DNA of 64,000 nucleotides from Providencia sp. (GCF_003533305.1 NZ_DOEH01000015.1:286980-350979), one strand, 5' to 3'; shown: positions 16,980 to 27,534, counted from the stretch's first letter. The notes: a model not told the origin generated them from the letters alone. Translations and numbers: made by a program.

Positions 16980-19124
16980 TTAATTATAAACTCTACCATC
17001 AAGAATAATTGTCATGCCTAAAATCAGTCCACTATAACCATTATAGATTATTGGGCTAGTAATTTTAGTTGTTCCTAATGAGCTAATTCTGCCACGATCG
17101 TTATCAATTCGAGTGAATACATCGATGATTGCATCTTTTCCTGCGTCAATTAGTCCTGAGTATGTATTGTTAAGCTTATCAGCATTAATTTTAACAGTAT
17201 TCATTCCTGTTATTTTACCATAACGATTGTCTAGGTTATTTCGTAAATTAATACTAACATCACCTTTAGTATTACCTCGTTCTGAGATATTAGCTGAAAT
17301 TTCGCCATAGTAATTATCTAAGCTATTTGCTTTTATAGCAACGGACCCATTATCGGCTTTTAAACCACCAGTTGTTCCTGCTAGCCCAAAATTAGAACTA
17401 TAGTTTTTAAATGAAATTGAACTTCGATTAAGTAAGTTATATGTTTCTATATTCAAATCATTTTCGGCTTGAATAAGACCACTTTCATTAGAGAAAGTTT
17501 GATTGTTAAAGTCTAAATTATAACCTTTGATATAACCATAAGCATTTGTGAGGTATACAATATCAAATACAGATTTACCAGCACCAGATATGATAGAACC
17601 TGAGTTAGTCAGTGTATTTGATTTAATCGTTAACCCTTTACCACTGTTAATTGAGGCATATCTATCGTTAACGATCTGATAGCCCGCTGCAATATCCATT
17701 TTTCCATTAGTTGATTTTATTAATGAAGACTTATTATTAATGCTCGTTGCATCAAGATTAACTTTGCGCTTAGCAACTATTGTTGAATTATTACTATTAT
17801 CGATTAAATTACGAGCGTTGATGGTTACATCGCGACCTGTAATATTAGAATTGTTATTATAAACATAGCCCGCATTGATAACTAAATCATTACCGGAAAC
17901 AATGCCTCTATTGTCAGGAATGTTTACATTATTTCTGAGTGTATGATAGTTTTGAATACCGGTAGTGGCTCGTAAATTAATATCACCTTTAGTTGTCTTG
18001 ATGCTTCCATTGGTATTAACTAATAGGTCAGATTTAATATTAATATCTTTTTGTGCATTGATGACTCCACCGTAATTATTCAATGTACCAGCGCTAGATA
18101 AATTAATACTACCACCTGATGAGGCGATTTGTCCGTTCACGTTATCAAAGTTGGAATTTTTTGATGTAATATTTACATCATCAATTGCAGTCATGCTTGA
18201 TTGATTTTTAAAAGCATAAGACTCGCTATTTATAGCACCAGCCGATTGTATTTTATTACCATTAAATAAGTTTCCAACTGAGCTCATGGTCAGCCCACCA
18301 GTGCCAGCGCTAATAATACCTGCATTATTAACACCTGAACCATTTTCAGTGGAAACTAAAGTGATTTTATCTGCATACATGCCGCCCACTGAAGAAACGT
18401 CTATGCCAACGCTATAGCCATAACCTACGCCTGTAACGTTGGTTATATAGTTGCCTGCGGCATCAACAAAGTTGTTACCAGAAACAACATTAATTTCTTT
18501 CGCTCGAATATCTCCACCTATGGCGACTGAACGAGCAATAATATCAGTTGGAGAATCTGATACTAAACGATTTTTAATAACAATTTGACCTTTTTCTACG
18601 TTATAACCGATAACCTGACCACCAGCTACTAGTGTTTTTCCTGTCGTTAGAGTAACTCGTTCAGTATTGATAAAACCACAGTTGTTACAGGTAATACCTG
18701 ACGCGTTTGCCACGATCACTTGTGCTTTATCACCGGCAACTTCAATTATACCGCCTAAGGTACTTGCTTTATTTGAGTTAACTTCATTGAGTATAACGTT
18801 AGCTGTCCCACCGCTTAAATTAAGATTACCGTTGATTTGGCCACCAAGTTGAGTACTTGTATTGGTTTGACTGTTATTTAAAATTAAACCTTTTTGGTCA
18901 ACATCAAATTGGCTATAAATATTATGAGAAACACCACCCGCACTTGGCCCTTTGATGTGAACAATAGTGGGGCCATTAGATTGGTTAATAACAGCAGCAC
19001 CATTAATATTAGTGACTGCGCCTTGAGCGACAGAGACGAGCCCTAAAACAATTGAGATACCTAAAAACACGGGTTTAATTCTCAATGTCGGGCTATTGAG
19101 TGATTTATTGTTAATTTGTTTCAT
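16980..19124 (-). CDS. Short TpsA exoprotein (filamentous haemagglutinin N-terminal domain family), copy 1
   Basis: Secreted partner of a two-partner system, 714 residues. A long signal peptide (about residues 1-36, cleaved near Ala-Gln-Gly-Ala) precedes the TPS domain (about 40-270), with Val-Ile-Leu-Asn-Glu-Val-Asn, Ile-Val-Ala-Asn-Ala-Ser-Gly-Ile-Thr-Cys-Asn-Asn-Cys and Gly-Phe-Ile-Asn; Cys146 and Cys149 form a CxxC. Asn/Gly/Ser-rich beta-helix-type repeats fill the rest. Known TpsA haemolysins and adhesins are usually well over 1000 residues; this one has no toxin, protease-release or CDI domain. It ends cleanly and is matched in length by a paralogue at 29660, so it is probably complete. 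TAGGGA precedes the start. tpsB follows, so this copy heads a tpsA–tpsB operon. The role (adhesin, biofilm) is inferred. Confidence 0.85.
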   Translation of the reverse strand: MKQINNKSLNSPTLRIKPVFLGISIVLGLVSVAQGAVTNINGAAVINQSNGPTIVHIKGPSAGGVSHNIYSQFDVDQKGLILNNSQTNTSTQLGGQINGNLNLSGGTANVILNEVNSNKASTLGGIIEVAGDKAQVIVANASGITCNNCGFINTERVTLTTGKTLVAGGQVIGYNVEKGQIVIKNRLVSDSPTDIIARSVAIGGDIRAKEINVVSGNNFVDAAGNYITNVTGVGYGYSVGIDVSSVGGMYADKITLVSTENGSGVNNAGIISAGTGGLTMSSVGNLFNGNKIQSAGAINSESYAFKNQSSMTAIDDVNITSKNSNFDNVNGQIASSGGSINLSSAGTLNNYGGVINAQKDINIKSDLLVNTNGSIKTTKGDINLRATTGIQNYHTLRNNVNIPDNRGIVSGNDLVINAGYVYNNNSNITGRDVTINARNLIDNSNNSTIVAKRKVNLDATSINNKSSLIKSTNGKMDIAAGYQIVNDRYASINSGKGLTIKSNTLTNSGSIISGAGKSVFDIVYLTNAYGYIKGYNLDFNNQTFSNESGLIQAENDLNIETYNLLNRSSISFKNYSSNFGLAGTTGGLKADNGSVAIKANSLDNYYGEISANISERGNTKGDVSINLRNNLDNRYGKITGMNTVKINADKLNNTYSGLIDAGKDAIIDVFTRIDNDRGRISSLGTTKITSPIIYNGYSGLILGMTIILDGRVYN

Positions 19125-19695
19125 ATATATCCCTAAATTAGACTATAAATTAATTAAAATAGCATACTTAAATTCCATTACAGCCAGTTAATTATGCTTT
19201 AAATGTAATTTAAATAAAAATTAATTATTTTTAAGTCCTATGGTTAATATATATGTAACATAAATACCTACAATAATTAGAATGTAAGGTGTAAATATAT
19301 TAAGATTAAGTTTTTACTTATTAATCATTGCATTGCAATTACTCCGATATGGATATTCTAGTTATTATTACGCATGAATTAATACTTATCTTTAAATTAT
19401 AATAAGATGCTATTAGTAAGAGTTATTTATTGTTTGTTATTAGGTTTAGTTATTTATACTGCTTGATGATGTTTTTTATCTAAGCTTTAGTTTAAATTGA
19501 TTGTTTATTCATCGAGAGTGAAAGTGGTCTTGTCAATAATAGAATTAAAATATTAATCTACTTTAAATAAACACTAAATATATCCTTAAATAGTGTATTT
19601 TGTATTTGAATAATGAAGGGGTTTTTAATTAGAGAGAAGAAAAAGGGTTTTAAATTAAAAAACCGCCAACAAATTATCTTGACGGTTTTTACACA
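19125..19695. other. Long AT-rich upstream region of tpsA1
   Basis: A 571-base gap between trpA (-) and tpsA1 (-), counting the trpA terminator at 19657-19690. The segment of about 19125-19390 resembles the DNA upstream of the second tpsA gene at 31808-32060, for example the CCATTA-x-AG-x-x-AGTTAA-TTATG stretch and GCAATTACTC. It probably carries the tps promoter and may be silenced by H-NS because of its AT content. I see no gene in it. Confidence 0.6.
19657..19690 (-). terminator. trp operon terminator after trpA
   Basis: AAAAACCGCCAA at 19658-19669 pairs with TTGACGGTTTTT at 19679-19690 with one mismatch. The minus-strand product ends in a T run. It lies a few bases downstream of the trpA stop. 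Confidence 0.9.
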
Positions 19696-20502
19696 TTATT
19701 TAAAAGTTGCTGACTTCATATTAGAAACGAATTGGGTTAATTCGGCTAGCATAACATCGGGTCTATTAAGATTATTCTCAATAATTTTAACTACAGCTGA
19801 ACCTGAAATAGCACCAGCAGCACCATTTTTTATTGCTTGAGCAACTTGTTCAGGTTCAGATATACCAAATCCTTGCAGAGCAGGGGCGGCATTGTATTGT
19901 TTAAGTTTGTCTATTAAATGGGTTAATGGCATTTCAGCACGTTTCTCAGTTCCTGTAACACCCGCTCTTGATAACAAGTAAGTATAGCCGCGACTGTGCT
20001 GCCCGATATTTTGTAATAATGCATCATCACCATTTGGTGGGCAGATAAAAATAGGGGCAATATCATGCTTCAAAGCAGCATCGCGGAACGGTTTAGATTC
20101 GCTCATAGGGACATCTGCAATTAAAACTGAATCGACGCCGGCTTCTTGGCAGCGAATAAAAAAGTTTTCAATTCCATTACTGAATACAAGATTTGCGTAG
20201 ACTAATAAACCAATCGGGATTTCACTATGTTTTTCTCGAATTCGTTTTAATAATTCAAAGCAAATTGTTGGTGTTATTTCACTTTTAAAAGCACGTAAAT
20301 TGGCATTTTGAATCGTTGGGCCATCGGCAAGTGGGTCAGAAAAGGGAATACCGATTTCTAATGCATCTGCTCCGCCAGAAATTAAAGCATCAACTATCTT
20401 TAAAGAAAGCTCAGCGTCAGGATCGCCTAAAGTAACAAAGGGAACGAAAGCACCTTGATTTTTATTTTCTAAACGTTGAAAAAGTTGTGTGTAACGTTCC
20501 AT
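19696..20502 (-). CDS. trpA: Tryptophan synthase alpha subunit
   Basis: Cleaves indole-3-glycerol phosphate to indole and glyceraldehyde 3-phosphate and passes indole through a tunnel to TrpB. The 268 residues form a TIM barrel. Catalytic Glu49 ([10 protein letters not shown]) and Asp60 (Leu-Ala-Asp-Gly-Pro) are at the canonical positions. The Leu-Ser-Arg-x-Gly-Val-Thr-Gly loop and Gly-Phe-Gly-Ile-Ser are intact. Its start overlaps the trpB stop by one base (TAATG), so the two are translationally coupled. It is the last gene of trpLEGDCFBA. Confidence 0.97.
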   Translation of the reverse strand: MERYTQLFQRLENKNQGAFVPFVTLGDPDAELSLKIVDALISGGADALEIGIPFSDPLADGPTIQNANLRAFKSEITPTICFELLKRIREKHSEIPIGLLVYANLVFSNGIENFFIRCQEAGVDSVLIADVPMSESKPFRDAALKHDIAPIFICPPNGDDALLQNIGQHSRGYTYLLSRAGVTGTEKRAEMPLTHLIDKLKQYNAAPALQGFGISEPEQVAQAIKNGAAGAISGSAVVKIIENNLNRPDVMLAELTQFVSNMKSATFK

Positions 20503-21692
20503 TAGATTTCTCCCTTACTTTTTAAAATATCGTGCACAGTAAAAATATCTTTATCGCCACGGCCGGATAAATTTACGATTAGCAATTGCTCTTTATTTGG
20601 CTCTTTTTCAGCCATTTTTAAAGCATAAGCTAAAGCATGTGAAGATTCGAGAGCGGGTATAATACCTTCTTTGCGCGACAGTAATTTAAATGCATTTAAA
20701 GCTTCATCATCCGTGATAGAAACATACTCAGCACGTCCAATACTGTTTAAATGGGCATGCTGAGGGCCAACAGAGGGAAAATCGAGACCTGCTGAAATAG
20801 AGTAAGATTCTTCGATTTGTCCTTCATCTGTTTGCATCATCGGCGATTTCATACCAAAGTAAATACCCACTCGACCGTGTTTTAATGGCGCGCCATGTTG
20901 GCCTGATTCAATGCCTAAACCCGCAGGTTCGACACCAATAAGATTAACTTGCTCTTCAGGGATAAAAGAAGCGAACATACCAATTGCATTAGAGCCACCG
21001 CCAATACAAGCAATGACAGCATCAGGTAGACGTCCTTCTCGTTCTAAGATTTGTTGTTTGGCTTCATCTCCAATCATACGTTGAAATTCACGTACAATCG
21101 TTGGATAAGGGTGTGGGCCTGCGGCTGTTCCCAGCAGATAATGGGCATTTTCATAACTTCCAGACCAGTCTCTTAGTGCCTCATTACATGCATCTTTTAA
21201 GGTGGCTGAACCGCTATGTACAGGGATAACCTCTGCGCCCATCAGCCTCATTCTAAAGACGTTTGGTGACTGACGTTCGACATCTTTTGCACCCATATAG
21301 ATGCGACATTTCATATTGAGTAGCGCACAAGCCAGTGCAGTTGCAACACCGTGTTGGCCTGCACCTGTTTCTGCAATGATCTCAGTTTTTCCCATTCGTT
21401 TAGCCAGTAAAGCTTGACCCAAAACTTGGTTCGTTTTATGCGCGCCACCGTGTAATAAATCTTCGCGTTTTAAATAAAGCTTAGTTTTGGTACCTTCCGT
21501 AAGATTACGGCATAAGGTGAGTGCTGTAGGGCGTCCCGCATAATTTTTAAGTAAGTCATGAAATTCTTTTAGAAATGCGGCATCACTTTGGGCTTCAATA
21601 AAGGCATCTTCTAACTGATTCAACGCTGGGATCAGAATTTCTGGGACATATTGCCCGCCGAATTCACCAAAATAGGGGTCTAATTTGCTCAT
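20502..21692 (-). CDS. trpB: Tryptophan synthase beta subunit
   Basis: PLP enzyme that condenses indole with L-serine to make L-tryptophan in the TrpA2B2 complex. It is 396 residues long. The PLP lysine is Lys86 in His-Gly-Gly-Ala-His-Lys-Thr-Asn, and the phosphate-binding Gly-Gly-Gly-Ser-Asn-Ala and catalytic Glu region (Ala-Glu-Thr-Gly-Ala-Gly-Gln-His-Gly) are present. Its stop overlaps the trpA start, and a 63-base gap separates it from trpCF. Confidence 0.97.
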   Translation of the reverse strand: MSKLDPYFGEFGGQYVPEILIPALNQLEDAFIEAQSDAAFLKEFHDLLKNYAGRPTALTLCRNLTEGTKTKLYLKREDLLHGGAHKTNQVLGQALLAKRMGKTEIIAETGAGQHGVATALACALLNMKCRIYMGAKDVERQSPNVFRMRLMGAEVIPVHSGSATLKDACNEALRDWSGSYENAHYLLGTAAGPHPYPTIVREFQRMIGDEAKQQILEREGRLPDAVIACIGGGSNAIGMFASFIPEEQVNLIGVEPAGLGIESGQHGAPLKHGRVGIYFGMKSPMMQTDEGQIEESYSISAGLDFPSVGPQHAHLNSIGRAEYVSITDDEALNAFKLLSRKEGIIPALESSHALAYALKMAEKEPNKEQLLIVNLSGRGDKDIFTVHDILKSKGEI

Positions 21693-21755
21693 TTTTTGTT
21701 ATCCATTTCGTCAATTAAATTTAATAATATATTGTTGATATTGAATCAACGATAT

Positions 21756-23132
21756 TTAAATAAGGGCTTGTTCCGCTTTTAGTGATGTAAAAATTTGATT
21801 TATTTTTTCTTCACTTTTAATTCCAGGTTCAATTTCAACACCTGTATTGAAATCGAGCCCGTTACACACTAATTGCGCGGCTTGTCGGCAATTTTCTATA
21901 TTTAAACCACCAGCTATCATGATCCGATGCTTTATGGTTGTCGGGATTGTCGTCCAATCAAATGTTTTTCCTGTACCACCATTGCCGTTATCAAGTAGTA
22001 ATACATCGACTTGTGCTTGTTCATAGTCCGAAAAATGAGATTGTGACATATCAACGGCTTTCCAGATTTCACAATGCTCAGGAAGGAGACCGCGAAGTTG
22101 TTCAATATAATCTGCGGATTCACTACCATGAAGCTGTACCGCGGATAGTGCGAGTTGGCTTGCGATATGTGAAACAAAGTCTATGGATTGATTACGAAAA
22201 ACACCTACAAATTTTAATGGAACTGAGTGAACAATCTGCTTTGCTTGTGACAATGTCACTTTTCGTGGGGATTTTTCAGCAAAAATTAGCCCACCAAAAC
22301 TGGCGCCTGCAGTTAACGCAGCTTTTGCATCTTGCTCTCGGGTCAAGCCACAGACTTTATGCTCACCCACAAGTAATGTTTGTAGTGCTAACTCTAGGTT
22401 ATCTTGTTCCATCAACGCACTACCAATTAAAAACCCATTAGCAACATCACTTAATTCGCGAATATGCTGATGTCGGTTGATACCTGATTCGCTTATCACA
22501 ATAGTCTCTTTGGCTAAGCGGGGTGCTAATTGACGAGTACGATTTAAATCGATAGATAAATCGCGTAAATCTCGGTTATTAATACCAACGACTTTAGCGT
22601 TTAATTTTATCGCGCGCTCTAACTCTTCCTCATTACTAACCTCAGTTAGCACACCCATGTTTAATTGATGCGCAACATCTGCTAGTGCAATATATTCCTC
22701 ATTATTAAGCACGGATAACATAAGTAAAATAGCATCTGCTTGATAGTAACGAGCAAGATAAATTTGATATGAATCAACGATGAAATCTTTGCATAACACA
22801 GGTTGCTTAACGGTATTACTCACTATCGTTAAATACTCCATATTACCTTGAAAATATTTTTCATCAGTTAATACAGAAATTGCAGAAGCGTAAGGCGCAT
22901 ATGTTTTAGCGATCAGTTCAGGATTAAAATCCTGTCTAATTAATCCTTTTGAAGGAGAGGCCTTCTTACACTCTAAAATGAATACAGGGCGTTTTGCGCT
23001 TAACGCTTGATAAAAATTACGGCGACTCGGTTCAACTTTAGTGATGAAACTATCTAATGGTTGCGTAATTTTTCGCTCTGCGAGATAAACAAATTTATCA
23101 TCAACAATTTTTTGTAATACGGTTGCTTTCAT
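21756..23132 (-). CDS. trpCF: Bifunctional indole-3-glycerol phosphate synthase / phosphoribosylanthranilate isomerase
   Basis: Fused enzyme for two successive steps of tryptophan synthesis. The N-terminal half (about residues 1-255) is the synthase, with Phe-Ile-Leu-Glu-Cys-Lys-Lys-Ala-Ser-Pro-Ser-Lys-Gly and Val-Ile-Ser-Glu-Ser-Gly-Ile. The C-terminal half is the isomerase, with Lys-Val-Cys-Gly-Leu-Thr, Val-Gly-Val-Phe, Gln-Leu-His-Gly and Leu-Leu-Asp-Asn. The fused arrangement is the usual one in enteric bacteria. It starts one base after the trpD stop. Confidence 0.97.
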   Translation of the reverse strand: MKATVLQKIVDDKFVYLAERKITQPLDSFITKVEPSRRNFYQALSAKRPVFILECKKASPSKGLIRQDFNPELIAKTYAPYASAISVLTDEKYFQGNMEYLTIVSNTVKQPVLCKDFIVDSYQIYLARYYQADAILLMLSVLNNEEYIALADVAHQLNMGVLTEVSNEEELERAIKLNAKVVGINNRDLRDLSIDLNRTRQLAPRLAKETIVISESGINRHQHIRELSDVANGFLIGSALMEQDNLELALQTLLVGEHKVCGLTREQDAKAALTAGASFGGLIFAEKSPRKVTLSQAKQIVHSVPLKFVGVFRNQSIDFVSHIASQLALSAVQLHGSESADYIEQLRGLLPEHCEIWKAVDMSQSHFSDYEQAQVDVLLLDNGNGGTGKTFDWTTIPTTIKHRIMIAGGLNIENCRQAAQLVCNGLDFNTGVEIEPGIKSEEKINQIFTSLKAEQALI

Positions 23133-23133
23133 T

Positions 23134-24135
23134 TTAGTGATCCCTTGCAGCTAGTGCAGTGACAAGATCAAAAGACTTGCCACTACGAATAATATTTAAT
23201 GCGTGTTCGCTATTTTCTTTCAAGTTTTCATGACCATTAATGCGCATTAACATGGCCACATTTGCTGCTACCGCAGATTCATGAGCAGCTTCACCATGAC
23301 CTTGTAGCAGATTGCTGAGTAAAATGCGATTTTCATCGGGCGTTCCACCTTCTAAATCACGGATTTGATAAGGCATTAAACCAAAGTCATCGGCAGTGAG
23401 TTGGTATTGGCGTAAAGCTCCATCTTTAAGCTCTGCAACTTGGGTCGTGGCATGTAAAGAAACCTCATCCATTCCACCACTGTGAACTACTGCTGCACGG
23501 GTGAAACCAAGCATTTGTAATGTTTTGGCTACAGGCTCTACAAGGGATGCTTGATAGACGCCAATTAACGCTAGCGGCGGCCGCGCAGGGTTAATTAATG
23601 GGCCGAGTACATTAAACAGTGTTCTTGTTTTTAATTGAGTGCGTACAGGTGCAGCATGGCGAAATCCACTGTGATACTGCGGCGCGAATAGAAAACACAC
23701 GCCTAAATCATCAAGAGCATCACGCGCACTTTGTGCACTCAAATCTAATGCAATACCAAATGCAGATAATAAATCTGATGAACCTGAGCGACTAGAAACA
23801 CTACGGTTACCATGTTTCGCCACTTTGATCCCCGATGCGGCGGCAACAAACGCGCTCGCTGTCGAAATGTTGATACTATTTGCGCCATCACCACCCGTAC
23901 CTACAATATCACTAAATTGATAATCGGGACGAGGGAAAGGCTGCGCGTTTTCTAAACAAGCTAATGCAGCACCTGCGATTTCTTGTGGTTGCTCACCCCG
24001 CATTTTCATACTGATAAGCACGGCAGCTAGTTGTGATTCGGTCAGCTCACCTTGAATAATGGCATTAAATAAAAATTGGCTCTCTTGCTGTGTTATTGCT
24101 TTGCCATTAAATAATTTATCGTAAATATTTTGCAT
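23134..24135 (-). CDS. trpD: Anthranilate phosphoribosyltransferase
   Basis: Transfers phosphoribose from PRPP to anthranilate. The start at 24135 (Met-Gln-Asn-Ile-Tyr-Asp-Lys-Leu) has GAGAG upstream, gives 333 residues and corresponds to the beginning of the transferase domain of the fused E. coli TrpGD. An upstream in-frame start at 24204 would overlap trpG by about 50 bases and lacks family similarity. Gly-Thr-Gly-Gly-Asp-Gly and Lys-His-Gly-Asn-Arg-Ser-Val-Ser-Ser, which bind PRPP and anthranilate, are intact. Here trpG and trpD are separate genes, about 20 bases apart, unlike E. coli. Confidence 0.96.
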   Translation of the reverse strand: MQNIYDKLFNGKAITQQESQFLFNAIIQGELTESQLAAVLISMKMRGEQPQEIAGAALACLENAQPFPRPDYQFSDIVGTGGDGANSINISTASAFVAAASGIKVAKHGNRSVSSRSGSSDLLSAFGIALDLSAQSARDALDDLGVCFLFAPQYHSGFRHAAPVRTQLKTRTLFNVLGPLINPARPPLALIGVYQASLVEPVAKTLQMLGFTRAAVVHSGGMDEVSLHATTQVAELKDGALRQYQLTADDFGLMPYQIRDLEGGTPDENRILLSNLLQGHGEAAHESAVAANVAMLMRINGHENLKENSEHALNIIRSGKSFDLVTALAARDH

Positions 24136-24155
24136 GATTGATTCTCTCTTTCCCA

Positions 24156-24767
24156 TTAGTGCGAATGTTGTGTTGTTTTTTGATTGGGAGCAGAAAGAGC
24201 CCACGCCACTGTATTTTCTAACAACAATTTTCCCTGTGTGGTTAAGATAGACTCAGGATGAAACTGAAAACCGCAAACGCGGTCGTTATCATTGCGTACT
24301 GCCATGACCATGCCATTTGATTGCGCGCAGATAGTTAAAGATTCAGGAATTTGACTACCGACCAGTGAATGATAGCGAGCAACAGAAATTGGATTCTCTA
24401 AACCTGAAAACATCGCTAATTCATCATGGGTTGTCATTGATGACTTACCATGCAGTATTTCTCCTGCCGCTGAAACGGTGCCGCCGTATGCTTCTATAAT
24501 GGCTTGATGACCCAAGCAAATTCCAATAATAGGAATTTGACCTTTTATTTTGCTTAGGACTTCAGGCATTGAGCCAGCTTCACTTGGCTTTCCTGGGCCT
24601 GGAGATAAAACCAAAATAGGCGACTCCATACCGTTTAAGACAGATAAAATATGTTCAACCGGTACAGTGTTACGATAAATCACGACTTGATGACCACTAC
24701 AACGGAGTTGATCGACTAAGTTGTAAGTAAAGGAATCAACGTTATCTAGCAATAAAATATTCGCCAT
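24156..24767 (-). CDS. trpG: Anthranilate synthase glutamine amidotransferase subunit
   Basis: Class-I glutamine amidotransferase that supplies ammonia to TrpE. It is 203 residues, a stand-alone subunit. The nucleophile is Cys84 in Gly-Ile-Cys-Leu-Gly-His-Gln, and the His-Glu pair is in Phe-Gln-Phe-His-Pro-Glu-Ser near the C-terminus. Its start overlaps the trpE stop by one base (TAATG), tying the two subunits' synthesis together. Confidence 0.96.
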   Translation of the reverse strand: MANILLLDNVDSFTYNLVDQLRCSGHQVVIYRNTVPVEHILSVLNGMESPILVLSPGPGKPSEAGSMPEVLSKIKGQIPIIGICLGHQAIIEAYGGTVSAAGEILHGKSSMTTHDELAMFSGLENPISVARYHSLVGSQIPESLTICAQSNGMVMAVRNDNDRVCGFQFHPESILTTQGKLLLENTVAWALSAPNQKTTQHSH

Positions 24768-26341
24768 TAGAATAACTCCTTAACTTGGTGTGCTTGGGCA
24801 ATAGCGCGAATAACCGCGCGTGCTTTATTACGGGTTTCATCAGCTTCAGCTTGAGGAGAGGAATCAAGAACAACGCCACCGCCTGCTTGTACCGTCGCAA
24901 TGCCATTTTCGACATAAGCCGAACGAATAACGATGCAAGTATCAAAATCACCTTTTCCGTTGAAATAACCAACAGCACCACCATAAGAGCCACGACGTTC
25001 TTGTTCATATTGTGCAATCAATTGCATCGCCTTCACTTTTGGTGCTCCTGTTAATGTGCCCATGTTCATACAAGCTTGATATGCATGGAAAACATCAAGG
25101 TCGCTGCGTAATTTACCTACTACATGCGACACTAAGTGCATAACGAAAGAGTAGCGATCCACTTTCGTTAAATTAGCGACATAACGGCTACCCGCCTCAC
25201 ATATACGAGCGAGATCATTACGAGCAAGGTCAACTAACATAATGTGTTCTGCGAGTTCTTTTTCATCGGTACGCATAGACAGTTCGATACGGCTATCGAG
25301 ATCAAGGTCAATTTCTCCTTGTGCATTACGGCCACGAGGCCGCGTTCCTGCAATAGGGTAGATCTCTACCTTTCGGCTGTCAGCGTTATATTTCAACGCG
25401 CTTTCTGGAGAGGCACCAAATAATGTGAAATCGCTATCTTGCATATAAAACATATAAGGGCTTGGGTTTTGTGCTTTAAGCTTCTGATAAGCGATGAGCG
25501 GATATAAGCATGGCATAGTGAATTTACGTGATGGGACGACTTGAAAAATATCGCCACGATAAATAGCTTCTTTTAATGAAGAAACCACGGTGCCATATTC
25601 GCTATCATCTTTATTAATGCTAACCGTAAAATTCACCAGAGACTCAGGTGGTAGTGCGGGTAAAAAAGGGCGGCAAGCAGCAATTATTTGATGATGACGT
25701 TGTGTCAGTGTTTCAATATGTAATTTGTTATCAGTAAAAATGCAGCTTTTAATACGAGCAGCTTGGTTCTGATGGTCGATCACTAAATAGTGCTCAGCGA
25801 CAAAAAAACAGTAATCAGGACAGTTATTAATTGTTTTAACACGAGGCAATGACTCAAAATTTGCCACTAAGTCATAAGCAAATAATCCACCGATAAAAAT
25901 ATTTTCAGGTTTGCTTGAATGGGCTTGCGCCAGTGCAGGTAACGAACGTAATACATCTAAACAAGATGAAGCTTTTAAACGACTATCTTCATCTATATCA
26001 TTATTTGGCGTAGTAAAGATAACCACTAAATTATCAATAGTTATTGTGCTACTTTCTATATGGTCGGTTAATTGTGAGAGTATTAAAGGTAATAATGCAC
26101 GGCCGTTATCTGTTAAGGCTTCAATTTCAACACGTTGGCCAAAGGCACGAATACGTAACGAGCTTTCAACAATCAATAAACTTTGTAGGTTTGCTTTATT
26201 ATTAATTTCAGCAGATTCCAACAACATGGTTGAAGGCTTATTTTGACATAAGTGATTAAACAGCAATGTTGGATCTGGTTGGTAGTTAATTGGGCTATCC
26301 AGATAATTAAAATGTGCTAATGTGGTGTTTTGTTTGTTCAT
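24767..26341 (-). CDS. trpE: Anthranilate synthase large subunit
   Basis: Converts chorismate to anthranilate, the committed step. It is 524 residues. The tryptophan feedback site Leu-Leu-Glu-Ser-Ala-Glu is at residues 40-45. The C-terminal chorismate-binding domain includes [21 protein letters not shown] and Gly-Ala-Pro-Lys-Val-Lys-Ala-Met. It is the first structural gene after the leader and attenuator. Confidence 0.97.
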   Translation of the reverse strand: MNKQNTTLAHFNYLDSPINYQPDPTLLFNHLCQNKPSTMLLESAEINNKANLQSLLIVESSLRIRAFGQRVEIEALTDNGRALLPLILSQLTDHIESSTITIDNLVVIFTTPNNDIDEDSRLKASSCLDVLRSLPALAQAHSSKPENIFIGGLFAYDLVANFESLPRVKTINNCPDYCFFVAEHYLVIDHQNQAARIKSCIFTDNKLHIETLTQRHHQIIAACRPFLPALPPESLVNFTVSINKDDSEYGTVVSSLKEAIYRGDIFQVVPSRKFTMPCLYPLIAYQKLKAQNPSPYMFYMQDSDFTLFGASPESALKYNADSRKVEIYPIAGTRPRGRNAQGEIDLDLDSRIELSMRTDEKELAEHIMLVDLARNDLARICEAGSRYVANLTKVDRYSFVMHLVSHVVGKLRSDLDVFHAYQACMNMGTLTGAPKVKAMQLIAQYEQERRGSYGGAVGYFNGKGDFDTCIVIRSAYVENGIATVQAGGGVVLDSSPQAEADETRNKARAVIRAIAQAHQVKELF

Positions 26342-26371
26342 TTTGTTGCCTTTACGCTAATTTCAGACATT

Positions 26372-26398
26372 AAAAAACCCGCTATATAAGAGCGGGTT
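26372..26398 (-). terminator. trp attenuator (terminator hairpin 3:4)
   Basis: On the minus strand AACCCGCT (plus 26391-26398) pairs with AGCGGGTT (plus 26376-26383) and is followed by a run of T. It lies 22 bases after the leader-peptide stop and about 30 bases before trpE, the normal place for the tryptophan attenuator. Confidence 0.95.
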
Positions 26399-26419
26399 CG
26401 GCACTGAGGCATGATTAAT

Positions 26420-26491
26420 CTATGCGTGTGCAGCTTCCGCCCAATTTGGGAAGTCACGCCACCAACGATTTGATAAATTACATAAATTCAT
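26420..26491 (-). CDS. trpL: trp leader peptide
   Basis: A 23-residue leader peptide (Met-Asn-Leu-Cys-Asn-Leu-Ser-Asn-Arg-Trp-Trp-Arg-Asp-Phe-Pro-Asn-Trp…, stop TAG) preceded by GTGAGG seven bases upstream. It has tandem Trp codons at positions 10-11 and a third Trp at 17. Ribosome stalling at the Trp codons when charged tRNA-Trp is scarce would favour the antiterminator and allow trpE transcription. It is too short for standard gene lists. Confidence 0.95.
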   Translation of the reverse strand: MNLCNLSNRWWRDFPNWAEAAHA

Positions 26492-26552
26492 ATAATGCCT
26501 CACTGGATAAACAGGGTTTAATTTTAAATCTTTTAGCTATAAGCTATCTTGC

Positions 26553-26586
26553 GTACTAGTAAACTGGATCGCGCGCTTTGTGTCAA
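26553..26586 (-). promoter_or_regulatory. trp promoter with overlapping TrpR operator
   Basis: On the minus strand, -35 TTGACA (plus 26581-26586) is 17 bases from -10 TTTACT (plus 26558-26563). The TrpR operator at plus 26553-26570 (GTACTAGTAAACTGGATC) matches the 18-base consensus palindrome at 14 positions and overlaps the -10, so repressor and polymerase exclude each other as in E. coli. Confidence 0.92.
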
Positions 26587-26661
26587 GGATTTTTATTAAT
26601 GATTTCAGAAATGTGATTTCAGAAAAATAGTTAAAATATAAAAAATGGAGTAGCTATAATT

Positions 26662-27534
26662 ATGTCGCAAGTCTCGACACCATTACTAACTCGCTATGAT
26701 TTGCATAGTCACACGAATGCTTCAGATGGCAATCTGACCCCTGTTGAATTAGTCGAGCGTGCGATAGAAATGAGCATAAATATTCTATCGATTACCGACC
26801 ACGATACTTGTGATGGGCTTATTCAAGCCAGAGATTATATTCTTGAAAATCAACGGCCAATCGAACTAATTAATGGCGTTGAAATCTCGACTCTATGGGA
26901 AAATATAGAAATTCATATTGTGGGGTTAAATTTCTCAGTCTCTGCTAACTCAATGAAAAATTTGTTGAATGAACAATCGGCACGTCGGCTAGAACGAGGG
27001 CAAGAAATAGGTAGGCGATTACAAAAAGCAGGTATCGATGATGCTTGGGAGAATGCGGTTAAATTATCAGGTGGAGGGCAAGTAACACGCGCACATTTTG
27101 CTCAACATTTGGTTCAAATTGGTAAAGAAAAAAATATTAATAAAGTATTTAAACGTTATTTATCGAAAGGTAAAACAGGCTATGCTCCAGCTCAATGGTG
27201 CAGTATTCAAGATTCGATAGAAGCGATTCATGCTGCGGGCGGTGTTGCTGTACTTGCCCATCCGTCTAAGTATCAACTATCAAATAAATGGTTAAAGCGA
27301 GTCATTGCTCATTTTAAAGAATGTCAGGGTGATGCGATGGAGGTTTCACATTGTCAGCAACCCCCACATGAAAAACAATTTTTGGCTGAGCTTGCGAAAA
27401 CAGCAGATTTGAGAACGTCAGTGGGTTCAGATTTTCACCGCCCCTGTTCATGGATAGAGTTAGGTCGGAATTTATGGCTGCCAGATGATACTCAAGCTGT
27501 TTGGACGCTTTGGAATGATGTCAAAACAGATTAA
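26662..27534 (+). CDS. rnm: RNase AM / nucleoside 3',5'-bisphosphate phosphatase (YciV)
   Basis: PHP-domain metal phosphoesterase, 290 residues. The E. coli protein (YciV, also called TrpH) acts as a 5'-to-3' exoribonuclease that trims rRNA 5' ends and can hydrolyse 3',5'-bisphosphates. Metal ligands are visible in Asp-Leu-His-Ser-His-Thr-Asn-Ala-Ser-Asp-Gly (residues about 13-23), Thr-Asp-His-Asp-Thr, Ala-His-Pro-Ser and the late Gly-Ser-Asp-Phe-His. It diverges from the trp operon, the same position as in E. coli. Confidence 0.94.
   Translation: MSQVSTPLLTRYDLHSHTNASDGNLTPVELVERAIEMSINILSITDHDTCDGLIQARDYILENQRPIELINGVEISTLWENIEIHIVGLNFSVSANSMKNLLNEQSARRLERGQEIGRRLQKAGIDDAWENAVKLSGGGQVTRAHFAQHLVQIGKEKNINKVFKRYLSKGKTGYAPAQWCSIQDSIEAIHAAGGVAVLAHPSKYQLSNKWLKRVIAHFKECQGDAMEVSHCQQPPHEKQFLAELAKTADLRTSVGSDFHRPCSWIELGRNLWLPDDTQAVWTLWNDVKTD

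Larger units (their letters stand above)
26342..26661. other. trp leader, attenuator, operator and promoter; rnm upstream region
   Basis: This 320-base divergent region carries the full trp control system on the minus strand (leader peptide, attenuator, operator and promoter, listed separately). It also holds the rnm upstream DNA on the plus strand, where GGAG at about 26647-26650 precedes the rnm start. Confidence 0.9.

Noticed and set aside
16980..19124. Contact-dependent inhibition toxin (CdiA-like)
   Set aside because: The TPS domain is similar, but there is no VENN-type motif, C-terminal toxin domain or following immunity gene.
19613..19840. Plus-strand open frame over the trpA terminator
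   Set aside because: It covers the hairpin and antisense trpA, with Lys/Phe-rich low-complexity sequence and no family features.
21938..22441. Plus-strand open frame of 167 codons
   Set aside because: It lies wholly inside trpCF on the other strand and has no recognisable domain.
24136..24204. Upstream extension of trpD to an in-frame start at 24204
   Set aside because: It would overlap the trpG coding end, has no family similarity, and GAGAG is correctly placed for the start at 24135.
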